Origin: an uncultured Lachnospiraceae bacterium
GTDB lineage: Bacteria; Bacillota; Clostridia; Lachnospirales; Lachnospiraceae
Length of the DNA stretch: 64,000 bases
Assembly: GCA_947589155.1 (NCBI GenBank)
Contig: CANQBH010000001.1
Span: 1-64,000 of the forward strand
Direction of reading: 5' to 3'
The notes under the pieces were generated by a model. It was not told the origin of the DNA and made no database searches. It was given only the letters and a program-made list of their open reading frames with translations. Both the position numbers and the translations under genes were made by a program. Below are positions 49,149-58,941 of this stretch, piece by piece; positions within the stretch are counted from its first letter, which is position 1, and each line of letters starts with the position of its first letter.

Positions 49149-51001
49149 CAAAAGTATCGGATTTTATCATTGAATATCTGGCGTCTCTGGGGATTCAGGA
49201 CGTGTTTTATGTGCCGGGCGGCGGCGCGATGCACTTAAACGATTCGCTCGGCGCGAATCCGGATATTGAAGCCGTCTCGATGATCTTTGAGCAGGGCGCG
49301 GCGATCGCGGCGGAGGCGTATGCCAGAGGAAGGGACGGATACGGCGCGTGTATCGTCACCAGCGGCCCGGGCGCGACGAACGCGCTGACCGGACTGGCGG
49401 GCGCGTATCTGGATTCGATCCCTGTCATTTTTATTTCCGGACAGGTCAAGCGCGACGACCTTGTCGGCGAGCAGGGGATCCGGCAGTTTGGTATTCAGGA
49501 AGTGGATATCATGTCCATGGTGCAGTCCTACACCAAATACGCCGTGCAGATCGCGGCGCCGGAAGATATCGTCTACGAGATGGAAAAGGCGGCGGCTATG
49601 GCGGTGTACGGACGGCCGGGGCCGGTCTGGATCGACGTGCCGCTCGACGTGCAGGCGGGCGAGATCGACGCGGAGGCCTGCGCCCGCTTCCACGACGGCT
49701 ACCATCCGCACAAATACGCGGAAGGGTACAGCATTTGCGGCGCGGATTTTGAGCAGGAGTACGCGGCAAAAGACGAGGACGTGCAAAAGGTCGCAGAACT
49801 CCTTGGCAAAAGCAGGAGGCCGCTTCTCTATCTCGGCCACGGGATCCGGCTCGACCACAGCGTGCGCAAAGCAAGGGAGTTGTACGAGGGCCTTGGGATT
49901 CCGGTCGTCACGTCGTGGAACGGCGTCGATTTGATCGAAAGCGACCATCCGCTTTACATGGGACGGCCCGGCGGCGTCGGACACAAGGCGGCGAATCTCA
50001 TCGTGCACAAGGCGGATCTTGTGATCAGCATCGGCACGAGGTTCAATCTGCTGGCGACGGGGTATGATTACGGAAGTTTCCTCGAAAACGCCGTCCACGT
50101 CATGGTGGACATCGACGAAAACGAGATGAACAAAAAGTCGCTCCACCCCGACGTAAAGATCGTTTCGTCGGCAAATTCCTTTATCGTAAAACTTCTGGAA
50201 AAACTGCCGGAGATCACGCTGCCGGAAGGCGCGAAAAAAGAATGGCTGCAGGAGTGCAGGCAGTATTGGGAAAGCGCTCCGGTGAGGATCAGAGAGCAGG
50301 ACGCGCGGGAAGGTTATGTGAGCAATTACGACCTGATCGAGGAGATCTCCGATCAGATGAAGCCATACGATATGTACCAGTTCACCAGTTCCGGAACGAC
50401 AGTAGATATCGCGATGAAAGTCTTTCGGATCAAGCGCGGGCAGAGGGCATTCCTCAACAAAGGCCTTGCGGCGATGGGCTACGACGTGCCCGCCTGCGTG
50501 GGAAGCGCTTTTGCCAATAAGCGGCTGCAGGAAGCCGACACGCGGCTGGATAAGAGCCACAGAAGCGTCAGGGCGACGTCCGAAAAAGCGCAGGTCGTCT
50601 GCGTGACCGGAGACGGCAGCGTGGCGATGAATATGCAGGAGTTGGAAGTGATCAAAAGATACCGGCTGCCGGTCAAGATCTTTGTATCCGACAACGAAGG
50701 GTACGCAATGATCTACGGATCGCAAAACGGCAACTTCCATCGGCTCACGGGATGCAACAGGGACTCCGGACTCACGCTCCCGAACATGGAGGAGGTCGCG
50801 AAAGCGTTCGGTATCCGCGCGATGTCGATCGAAAACGCGGACAATCTCGCGGTGGACGTGGCGGCGGTCCTTGAGTACGACGGTCCCGTGGTGTGCCGTG
50901 TGCATACGGATCTTAGCCAGAAGGTGCTGCCGAAGCAGCGCTCTTACATGAAAGAAGACGGACAGATGGCGTCAAGGCCGTTGTATGACATGACGCCGTA
51001 G
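49145..51001 (+). CDS. Thiamine pyrophosphate-binding (acetolactate synthase-like) enzyme
   Basis: YVPGGGAMHLNDSLG, TSGPGATNALTGLAGAYLDSIPVIFISGQV, VTGDGSVAMNMQELEVI...NEGYAMI (TPP GDGS motif). Start at 49145, not 48869. Confidence 0.93.
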   Translation: MTKVSDFIIEYLASLGIQDVFYVPGGGAMHLNDSLGANPDIEAVSMIFEQGAAIAAEAYARGRDGYGACIVTSGPGATNALTGLAGAYLDSIPVIFISGQVKRDDLVGEQGIRQFGIQEVDIMSMVQSYTKYAVQIAAPEDIVYEMEKAAAMAVYGRPGPVWIDVPLDVQAGEIDAEACARFHDGYHPHKYAEGYSICGADFEQEYAAKDEDVQKVAELLGKSRRPLLYLGHGIRLDHSVRKARELYEGLGIPVVTSWNGVDLIESDHPLYMGRPGGVGHKAANLIVHKADLVISIGTRFNLLATGYDYGSFLENAVHVMVDIDENEMNKKSLHPDVKIVSSANSFIVKLLEKLPEITLPEGAKKEWLQECRQYWESAPVRIREQDAREGYVSNYDLIEEISDQMKPYDMYQFTSSGTTVDIAMKVFRIKRGQRAFLNKGLAAMGYDVPACVGSAFANKRLQEADTRLDKSHRSVRATSEKAQVVCVTGDGSVAMNMQELEVIKRYRLPVKIFVSDNEGYAMIYGSQNGNFHRLTGCNRDSGLTLPNMEEVAKAFGIRAMSIENADNLAVDVAAVLEYDGPVVCRVHTDLSQKVLPKQRSYMKEDGQMASRPLYDMTP

Positions 51002-51005
51002 GAGA

Positions 51006-52217
51006 TTGAGAAAAATGGTGGATGGATTAAAAGAGTTTATTGATGATATTCCGTTTGAACATTTTTTGGAACATGCGAAAAATCGCGATATCGTTATTTG
51101 GGGCAAGGGCGCGATCGGTGAAAAAACATTTGATGCGCTGCAAAAAAAGGGTTATAAAATCTCCGGTGTGATAGATAAAGATACAACGGTGAAGGTCTGG
51201 CATGATATTGAGATAAAGCAGCCGGATCATCTGAAGGGAAAAAAGGGAAAGGTCTATTGCATTATTGCTATTAAAGAATTTCAACAGGACATTGAAGATT
51301 TTTTGATTCGGGGGGGCTATGCAGAAGCAGAAGATTACCTTTTTTTGTTTCATAAACCCACTGTGATAAAATCGCAGCAACCGTATGTAGATATTTATGG
51401 GAATGAGTGGGAAGGCGATGCGGGAACGAGGGTTCCTGTTACAGCCTATAATTGCAAGATACATATCGATTCAGACGTCAGTTTTGACTGCGGCTTTTTT
51501 GTCTGCAATTCCACAATTGTTATCAACGAAAAGGTTTCCTTTGGGAAAGGAACGATTTTTGGGAATAAGGGTGGAAAAATAGAAATTGGAGCGGAGAGTC
51601 GATTTGGTGATAATTTCCTGCTGGAATGTTATAGCGGCGGTTCCATTTCTATTGGAGCACAGGTGAACTTTGGATTGAATGCGTGGGTAGCATGTTATGA
51701 GGAATCCTCTCTGACAGTGGGAGACAAGTGTTCTTTTATGGCAAATTCATTATTGGCATCTAGGAGCAAAAGCATCTTAAAAATGGGAAAGAAATGTGCC
51801 GTAAACCGCTTTTTTTATTGCGTAACATTTTTTGATGGAGTGGTTGAAATAGGAGACGGCTTTCTGGCTTCCATTTTTGTATCTGTTTTTAATAATGACA
51901 GTCATCCTATTTTTGATGTTGCAACGGAAGAACAGATCAACCGCCGCAGAACAATAACAATTGCCGATCATGTATGGGTTGGCTTAAAGGCAACGATCCT
52001 TTCAGGAGCCGATGTGGGCGCTGCCTGTGTCATCGGTGCAAATGCGGTCGTGACGAAACGGTTTCCGAATAATTGCACATTAGGCGGTGTACCCGCAAAA
52101 GTATTACACAAAAATGTGACATGGGAAGTAGACTTGGAGAGAGAGATCGATCAGCGATATTTGAATTTCACAGAAGAGATCCTTGATGTAACGGATAAAG
52201 AAGGATCGGTGGATTAG
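51006..52217 (+). CDS. Hexapeptide-repeat acyltransferase with N-terminal Rossmann-like module
   Basis: N-term DIVIWGKGAIGEKTFDALQKKGYKISGVID; C-term left-handed beta-helix repeats and DHVWVGLKATILSGADVGAACVIGANAVVTKRFPNNCTLGGVPAKVL. Confidence 0.88.
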   Translation: MRKMVDGLKEFIDDIPFEHFLEHAKNRDIVIWGKGAIGEKTFDALQKKGYKISGVIDKDTTVKVWHDIEIKQPDHLKGKKGKVYCIIAIKEFQQDIEDFLIRGGYAEAEDYLFLFHKPTVIKSQQPYVDIYGNEWEGDAGTRVPVTAYNCKIHIDSDVSFDCGFFVCNSTIVINEKVSFGKGTIFGNKGGKIEIGAESRFGDNFLLECYSGGSISIGAQVNFGLNAWVACYEESSLTVGDKCSFMANSLLASRSKSILKMGKKCAVNRFFYCVTFFDGVVEIGDGFLASIFVSVFNNDSHPIFDVATEEQINRRRTITIADHVWVGLKATILSGADVGAACVIGANAVVTKRFPNNCTLGGVPAKVLHKNVTWEVDLEREIDQRYLNFTEEILDVTDKEGSVD

Positions 52218-52238
52218 AAGAAAAAACAGGAGAAAGAT

Positions 52239-53359
52239 ATGGAGTTCAAACAGCGATTGCGCGACATTACAGAGTATGCAGAAGAACACGATACGTTTAA
52301 CAGGGCGCGCGTGGTAAGGCAGGCGGAGAATGTCTGCGTTTTCGGGTTGGGAACGTTTTTTAGGGAAGCGTTCGTCTCTAAAAATGTAAAGGAGACCTAT
52401 CATGTCAATCTCTTGTCGGACAACGATCCTAAACTGTGGGGGGCTGCAAAGAGGGGCTGCCCGTGATCGCCCCCGAAAAATTACAAGAGATCAAAGATCT
52501 GGTTGTTATTATTATGGTGGGAAATCCATTGCCGATCGAAAAGCAGATGGATGAACTGGGCGTTCGCTGGGTGACGCATGAGGAACTGACGGTCGATGAT
52601 GAACTCGGTCTTTGCAAGGATCCGCAGTGGTTTGCCTTGCAGCGGGAGAGGATCATAGACGGCGTTGACGATTTTGAAGACGAGCGCTCCAAAGAGATTT
52701 ATACGGAATGTCTGGCCCGCCGGATCGCTTATCCTTTGGCGGAAAAGACATATGAGGAACTGTGCAGTATGCCGGAATATTTTGGGACGGACGTCCTGCC
52801 GCTGTCCGATGGCGAGACGTATGTAGACTGCGGAGCCTACGACGGCGATACGATCGTGGAATTTATCGGTCAGACGGGCGGATACCGACATATCTATGGA
52901 TTTGAACTTGACAAAAACAATTTCCAGAAGTGCGCCGCGCGCTTTTTTAGCGATCATGATATCACGCTGTTTCAAAAAGGCGTCTGGGATCAGAACACGA
53001 CAGTCAGCTATTCCCTCGGGGACGGCGTGCATGAATCGGGGGCAAGTGCGAGTATTCATAAAGCCGACATAGCGACAAAGAAAAACAGCGGAGAAGTGGT
53101 ACGGCTGGACGACGTGCTGGAAGGCGTTCCGGTCTCTCTTATTAAAATAGATGTCGAGGGCGCGGAAGCCCGCGCGCTCAAAGGAGCGGAAACTCTTATC
53201 AAGACCTGCAAGCCGAAACTCGCGGTCTGCGTGTACCATAAGACCAGCGACTTCTGGGAACTGCCCCGTTATATCAAGCAGTTGGACGAGAGTTACCGGA
53301 TCTATTTACGGCACCATTCGCAGAGCAGCGGTATGGAGACCGTACTGTATGCTTTGTAA
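52239..53359 (+). pseudogene. FkbM family methyltransferase, frameshifted at G6 tract 52438-52443 (possible phase-OFF gene)
   Basis: ORFs 52239-52466 and 52436-53359 are collinear with the intact downstream paralog; one extra G restores ...SDNDPKLWGGCKEGLPVIAPEKL... Confidence 0.8.
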
Positions 53360-53368
53360 AGGAAACAT

Positions 53369-54490
53369 ATGAAAGAGCAGTTGATCGAGGCGTTTGATTA
53401 CGCAAAACAACACCATACATTTACCAAGACGGATATCGTGCGACATTCAAAGAACGTCTGCGTCTACGGATTGGGAAAATATTTTGAAGACGCGTTCTTC
53501 AGACAGGAGATCGGGAAGCGGTTTTCTGTGCGCTGGCTGTGCGACAGAAGCAGCCGGAGACTGGAAGAACTTCGGAAACGGGGGGGCATGGATGCCGAAC
53601 TGATCCTTCCGGAGAAGTTAAAAGAGATGAAAGATACGGCGGTCATCCTTATGCTGGGAGATCCCAGAAGCGCGATCGAACAACTGCGGCAATATGTCAG
53701 TCCGGAAAAGATCGTGACGTTTAACGATCTGATCTTGGACGATCTAATGAGCACGGGACATGACGAAGATTATTATATCGGCCAGCGGGAAGATATGCTG
53801 GAAACATTTGATCTGCTGGAAGACGAAAAGTCGAGATCGGTCTATGCCAACGCGATCTGTCTCAGGATCGCGCCGCATCTGGCAACGGCTTCTTATGAAG
53901 AACTGTTTGAAGAACCGCAGTATTTTCCGGCGGATATCATGAAACTGTCCGAAACGGAAAATGTGGCGGACTGCGGAGCCTATATCGGGGACACGCTGGA
54001 GACCTTCCATGAACTTGTCGGCGGAAAGTGCGAGGCTTATTATGCCTTTGAACTTGATCCTGAAAATTACGGGAAGCTGCAGGAGAAGGCCAAGGAAAAA
54101 AGATTTTCCTATGTAACGCCGTATCCCTACGGCGTGTGGTCGAAGACCGGAGATATGACGTATGGGACGATGTCTTCTTCGGACAGTTACAGTATCTACA
54201 ACCAAAGAGAGACGCAGCGGGCGCATGTGGTTGCGCTGGACGACTGCCTAAAAGATAAAAAAGTTTCTCTGATAAAGATGGATATTGAAGGCGCGGAAAT
54301 GGAAGCGCTGCGCGGCTGCAAAAAGATCATAAAGACGCAGTCGCCAAAGATGGCCGTCTGCGTTTATCACCGGCTGGAAGATATGTGGCAGATTCCACGT
54401 TATCTTAAAAGCGTTCACAGAGAGTATAAAATATATATGAGACACCATGCGAAATGGTGGGTCAGCGAGACCGTCTGTTATGGAGTCTGA
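53369..54490 (+). CDS. FkbM family methyltransferase with N-terminal Rossmann-like module
   Basis: NVCVYGLGKYFEDAFF N-term; NVADCGAYIGDTLETF, AFELDPENY, VSLIKMDIEGAEMEAL. Confidence 0.88.
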   Translation: MKEQLIEAFDYAKQHHTFTKTDIVRHSKNVCVYGLGKYFEDAFFRQEIGKRFSVRWLCDRSSRRLEELRKRGGMDAELILPEKLKEMKDTAVILMLGDPRSAIEQLRQYVSPEKIVTFNDLILDDLMSTGHDEDYYIGQREDMLETFDLLEDEKSRSVYANAICLRIAPHLATASYEELFEEPQYFPADIMKLSETENVADCGAYIGDTLETFHELVGGKCEAYYAFELDPENYGKLQEKAKEKRFSYVTPYPYGVWSKTGDMTYGTMSSSDSYSIYNQRETQRAHVVALDDCLKDKKVSLIKMDIEGAEMEALRGCKKIIKTQSPKMAVCVYHRLEDMWQIPRYLKSVHREYKIYMRHHAKWWVSETVCYGV

Positions 54491-54503
54491 TAGGAGGGAA
54501 AGG

Positions 54504-55799
54504 ATGTTTAATGTAGAAGGATACTATCAAAAAGCGAAGTCGGGGGATCGGGTCGATAATGCGGAAGCACTCGACTATATCAAAAGTTTCCGTCAGGTCG
54601 TATGCTGGGGAGGTTCTTATCTTGGAAACGCCGTAGGAAAATATCTGCAAAGCAACGGCGTCCATATCACAAATTATTGGGATCTTCGCGCGGACACGAT
54701 CAAAGAGGTACAGGGCGTGGAATGTCGGCAGCCGTTTTCCACGGAAGACAAAGAAAACACGCTGGTTATTTTCTGTATTGGAAATAACGTGATCCGCGGT
54801 CTGCTTTTGAAAGAACTCCGCGACAAGGGATATAAAAACGTTCTCCGCGGAGATTATCTTTATATGGCCGCGATCTGTCCGTTTGACAAATCAACGGGGA
54901 TCGAATCGTCGCAGTGTCAGGGGACGATGTGCTGCCGCTCGGTCTTCTGCGACCGTCTGAGCAACATCGTCAAGAGCAGAAAGCCGGTAGAAGACCCGCT
55001 GCATATGTTTTCGATCACGGTGATCGTCAATCAGCGGTGCAGCCTTCACTGCAAATGCTGTACGTCCTATATGAATGAATATCCGGTCGAAGAACGGAAA
55101 GATATTCCGTTGGAGCGGATCGAAAAAGACATCGATCTGTTTTTCGACGCGATGGATTCGGTCGGCACGGTCACGGTGATGGGCGGCGAACCGTTCATGC
55201 ATCCGGATATCGCAAAGATCATTCAGAAACTTCTGACAAAGCAGAACTTCGGTATTGTTTCCATTGCCACATCCGGAACTTTTCCAATCAAAGACGAGCA
55301 GCTGGAAGGGCTCGACGACCCGCGGGTCAACGTCAGTTTCTCCAATTATGAACACGCGATCGCGCCGGGGCAGGTCGAGTTGATGTATAAAAATATCGAG
55401 AAGATCAAAGCAAAGGGGATCTCCTATACCGTGGGCGTTACGATCCCCGAATGGAGCGTGCCGTCGACGTTATATGATCTCGGCGACAGCGAGGAGACCA
55501 TGACAAAGAAAAAGGCGCGCTGCATACAGCCGCCGCGCTGTATGCAGATCAAAAACGGCAAACTGCACCCGTGCGATTTTGCCACGGCGCTGTACAGTCT
55601 GCATCTGGGCGAATATGAAACGGACTATATCGATCTGGATCAGGCGGTTTCCGATGAGGAGAGAAAAGAACAGATCCGCGCTTTTGTGGATCAGCCGTAT
55701 TACCGCGTCTGCGGCCACTGCGCCGGTATGCAGGGCTTGACGTCCAAAGCGGCGGAGCAGGGGTATATGGATTTCAAAAAGCCGATCGAAATTTCATGA
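54504..55799 (+). CDS. Radical SAM protein with N-terminal Rossmann-like module
   Basis: VVCWGGSYLGNAVGKYL; TVIVNQRCSLHCKCCTSYM (CxxxCxxC). ATG 54504 after AGGAGGGAAAGG. Confidence 0.85.
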   Translation: MFNVEGYYQKAKSGDRVDNAEALDYIKSFRQVVCWGGSYLGNAVGKYLQSNGVHITNYWDLRADTIKEVQGVECRQPFSTEDKENTLVIFCIGNNVIRGLLLKELRDKGYKNVLRGDYLYMAAICPFDKSTGIESSQCQGTMCCRSVFCDRLSNIVKSRKPVEDPLHMFSITVIVNQRCSLHCKCCTSYMNEYPVEERKDIPLERIEKDIDLFFDAMDSVGTVTVMGGEPFMHPDIAKIIQKLLTKQNFGIVSIATSGTFPIKDEQLEGLDDPRVNVSFSNYEHAIAPGQVELMYKNIEKIKAKGISYTVGVTIPEWSVPSTLYDLGDSEETMTKKKARCIQPPRCMQIKNGKLHPCDFATALYSLHLGEYETDYIDLDQAVSDEERKEQIRAFVDQPYYRVCGHCAGMQGLTSKAAEQGYMDFKKPIEIS

Positions 55800-57220
55800 C
55801 ACGGGAGAAAGACATGAATGACCTTTCTGTATTCGCCTTCGGCGCAATGATGAGCAACATAGGAGATCAGATACAGCGCGTCGGTTTTATGAACGCTCTT
55901 TCGCGCGCTGGAATCCGCGTTTCGGAGCAGGACGTCGTCTACGGCTACCGCAAAAGACCCAAGCGGGAATTGTGGTATATTGCTTACGGATATTATGATT
56001 ATCAATATCCTCTGGAACTGTTTCCGTTTACAGAGAAGGAACATCCGTTTTTCCTGAGTACGCATTGTACCGACGACAAGCGCGTGGAGGACTTAAAACA
56101 GATCCGGCTTCCGTTTTTCGGATGCCGGGATTACGCCACCTATCGGTTTATGGATCAAAATTTTCCGCAGACACCGCATTTTTTGACGGGGTGTTATTCT
56201 CTGGTGCAGGAGAGGCGTAAGAAGCCGCCGGTCAACGGAGGAGAGGTTTACTGCGTGGACGTCGTAAAGGAGTTAGAGCCGCATATTCCGAAAGAATTAT
56301 GGAAAGACGCCGTTTTCCAAAAGCATGACAACTTCTTCTTTTCGGAAGACGATCGGCAGGCGGACGAAAAAGCGACGGCTTATGTCAACCGCTGGCTGGC
56401 GGAACTCAGAGAAAAAGCGCGGCTTGTCATTACGTCGAGGCTGCACTGCGCGCTGCCTTGTATTGCCATGGGGATCCCCGTAGTCGTTGCAAGGGGCTAC
56501 CGCGATAATACGGATCGCTATACGGGATATGAAAAACTGTTTCCGCTCTATATGCCGGACGAGTTTGACAGGATCGACTGGGATCCCGACGTGCCGGACG
56601 TTGAATGGATCAAGGATCTCCTTGCGCAAAATACAAAAATACTGGTCGACGCCATCCGAGAAGGCGCCGCATATGATACGGAGTTCGTCCGGCAATACGC
56701 AAAGAGGTGGGAAACGCTGACGGCGTATCTGACTCCGGAACGATACGCGCCTTATTATAGCGGTGAGAACGCCGGATATCTGTCCCATGAGGCCAAGTGC
56801 GAATTTTATCAAAAAAAATTGTCTTCCATGATCGCGTATATCTGCGGCAAAGATTTGAAACAGTGCGATCTTGTTATCTATGGCGCGGGCGACAGAGGAA
56901 TGTACTTTTTGAATCGCTATCAGGAGGAGATCGGACGTTTTAGAGACTGCTATTATGTGGACGGCGCGCCCGCCCTTGCGGGAAAGCGGATCAAAGGTTT
57001 CCCGATCTACGAACCTTCCGTACTCGCGGGAAAGCGGGAGCATACGGTCGTGATCGTCGCGGTCGACAGATACTATCAGAAAAACGGACGCGAGATCGCA
57101 GCAAAACTTGCCAATGAGTTTGGCTATCGCGAGGGTACGGATTTTCTGATGTTGGACAAACTGGATTCCTCGTCCAGACTGGAAATGACAAAGGCGGTTT
57201 TGAACGCGCCGCTGATGTAG
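55796..57220 (+). CDS. Polysaccharide pyruvyl transferase-like protein with C-terminal Rossmann-like module
   Basis: AFGAMMSNIGDQIQRVGFMNAL, ITSRLHCALPCIAMGIPVV; C-term CDLVIYGAGDRGMYFLNRYQ. Confidence 0.75.
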   Translation: MTREKDMNDLSVFAFGAMMSNIGDQIQRVGFMNALSRAGIRVSEQDVVYGYRKRPKRELWYIAYGYYDYQYPLELFPFTEKEHPFFLSTHCTDDKRVEDLKQIRLPFFGCRDYATYRFMDQNFPQTPHFLTGCYSLVQERRKKPPVNGGEVYCVDVVKELEPHIPKELWKDAVFQKHDNFFFSEDDRQADEKATAYVNRWLAELREKARLVITSRLHCALPCIAMGIPVVVARGYRDNTDRYTGYEKLFPLYMPDEFDRIDWDPDVPDVEWIKDLLAQNTKILVDAIREGAAYDTEFVRQYAKRWETLTAYLTPERYAPYYSGENAGYLSHEAKCEFYQKKLSSMIAYICGKDLKQCDLVIYGAGDRGMYFLNRYQEEIGRFRDCYYVDGAPALAGKRIKGFPIYEPSVLAGKREHTVVIVAVDRYYQKNGREIAAKLANEFGYREGTDFLMLDKLDSSSRLEMTKAVLNAPLM

Positions 57221-57232
57221 GAGGAAAGGACC

Positions 57233-58437
57233 ATGGAAAAATTGAGGGGACTGGAGATCTCGACCGCTATGGGATGCCGGTTGAACTGCGCGTATTGTCC
57301 GCAGGAACTGCTCTTGTCGACCTATTACAGAGAAGATAAAAAGCGGGCGCGGTTCCTGACGATGGAAGGGTTTTATAAGGCGTTAGAATCCGTAGAGGAA
57401 GGCGGTTTTGTTTCTTTCTGCGGCATGGTGGAACCGTTTCACAATCCGCAGTGCGCCGACATGATAAAATATGCGTATGAGAAAGGATACAGGGTCTATC
57501 TTTTTACCACGCTCATGGGAATGACGGACGCGGATTTTGAAAAGATCAAGGACGTGCAGTTGGACTTTTTTGAACTGCATATCGCGGACGAACAGGGAAA
57601 ATGCCATTTTTCCATTACGCCGGAATACAAGAGACTGTTGAAAAAAATGCAGGAGACATTCCAAACCTATACCTATTGCGTACACGGCGACGTACACCAT
57701 GAACTTACGGAGATCATCGATATGGAGAAGGTCGAAAGTCTGCATTTGACTGACCGCGCCGGAAATCTCGATATCGGGCGAAAGAAGATCTCGAGGACAG
57801 CGCCGTTTCTCTGCGTGCACGGATTTGAAGACAGCGTGAACGTATGGATTCCCGTTATGCTGCCGGACGGTACGCTGGTTGCCTGCTGTAACGACTATGG
57901 GATGCGGCATCAGTTTGGCAATTTGATCCGCCAGACATGGGAGGAGATTGCCGCGGGAACAGAATATAAAAAGTTTCGCGCAAGTTGGGATGACGACGAG
58001 ATCCACAGCTTATGTAACGCGTGCGGGGGTGCGGTTCCGCTGGAAATGTTACCTTCCCAAAAACTGCAAAGGGCGTTGGAAGAAGATACGACGGAACAAA
58101 AATTGGAACCTGCCGCCGCGGAGCAGTTCAATCGTCTGAAAAAGGCAAAGCGGGTGATCGTCTGGGGAACGGGAGAGTATTTCCGCGACCATTATCTCTA
58201 TTTCAAATGGAACGAGGCGCTGCGTCCGGCGGCGATATTGGATTCCGATCCGAAACGTCAGGGACGATCCTTCGGGGGGGGGTATTATGCAAAGATCCCG
58301 CGTCGTTCCGTTTTCAGGAAGGCGATCTGATCGTGCTTTTTGTAAAAAAGGGCGAGGGATTGAAACGGCAGATCAAAGAAATGGGATTGGAGTATATGAC
58401 AGCCGACGACGTCTTTTCTGTTGCAGGGAAGTTATAG
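57233..58437 (+). pseudogene. Radical SAM/SPASM protein with C-terminal Rossmann-like module, frameshifted at G9 tract 58274-58282 (possible phase-OFF gene)
   Basis: LEISTAMGCRLNCAYCPQELL. ORF ends at 58330 in the current frame; +1 G (or -2 G) joins it to ...LCKDPASFRFQEGDLIVLFVKKGEGLKRQIKEMGLEYMTADDVFSVAGKL* ending at 58437. Confidence 0.8.
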
Positions 58438-58482
58438 AGCCGCAGGACAAAGAGGCGCGTCGAAAGAGAGGAGGGACGGGCC

Positions 58483-58941
58483 TTGTATGATATTTATTAC
58501 CGCGGAAGCGATAAATACAAAGACGCCTGCGATATCGGAAAAGAAGAATATGCCTCATGCTATCGCGCGCTCGTTTTGTTCGCGCAGCTCAAACAGGGGA
58601 ACCGGCGGATTTGCGAACCGCTGAAAGGTTTGAAAGAGCAGAAGATCATCCTTTGGGGCGCGGGCGATCTGTGCAAACTGTTAGTGGAAGAATTTGCGCA
58701 GTGCGGCGTGATCCCCGCCTTTGCGGTCGATAACAAGGTAGAGAAGTTTGACCGGCAGATCGGGCGCGGCGTCCGCGTCATTTCCGTCGAACGTTTTAAC
58801 GCGTCGACGTATTATGACCACTACATCGTAGTCAACGATATGCTGCGGTTCAATGACATTGCAAAGGGATTGTTACAGAAAGGATACCGCATGAATCAGA
58901 TCATTTCTGCGGAAGAACTGATCGCGGCGGCGTGTTTATGA
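58483..58941 (+). CDS. Stand-alone Rossmann-like module protein
   Basis: 152 aa, TTG start; KEQKIILWGAGDLCKLLVEEFAQCGVIPAFAVDNKVEKF. Confidence 0.65.
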   Translation: MYDIYYRGSDKYKDACDIGKEEYASCYRALVLFAQLKQGNRRICEPLKGLKEQKIILWGAGDLCKLLVEEFAQCGVIPAFAVDNKVEKFDRQIGRGVRVISVERFNASTYYDHYIVVNDMLRFNDIAKGLLQKGYRMNQIISAEELIAAACL

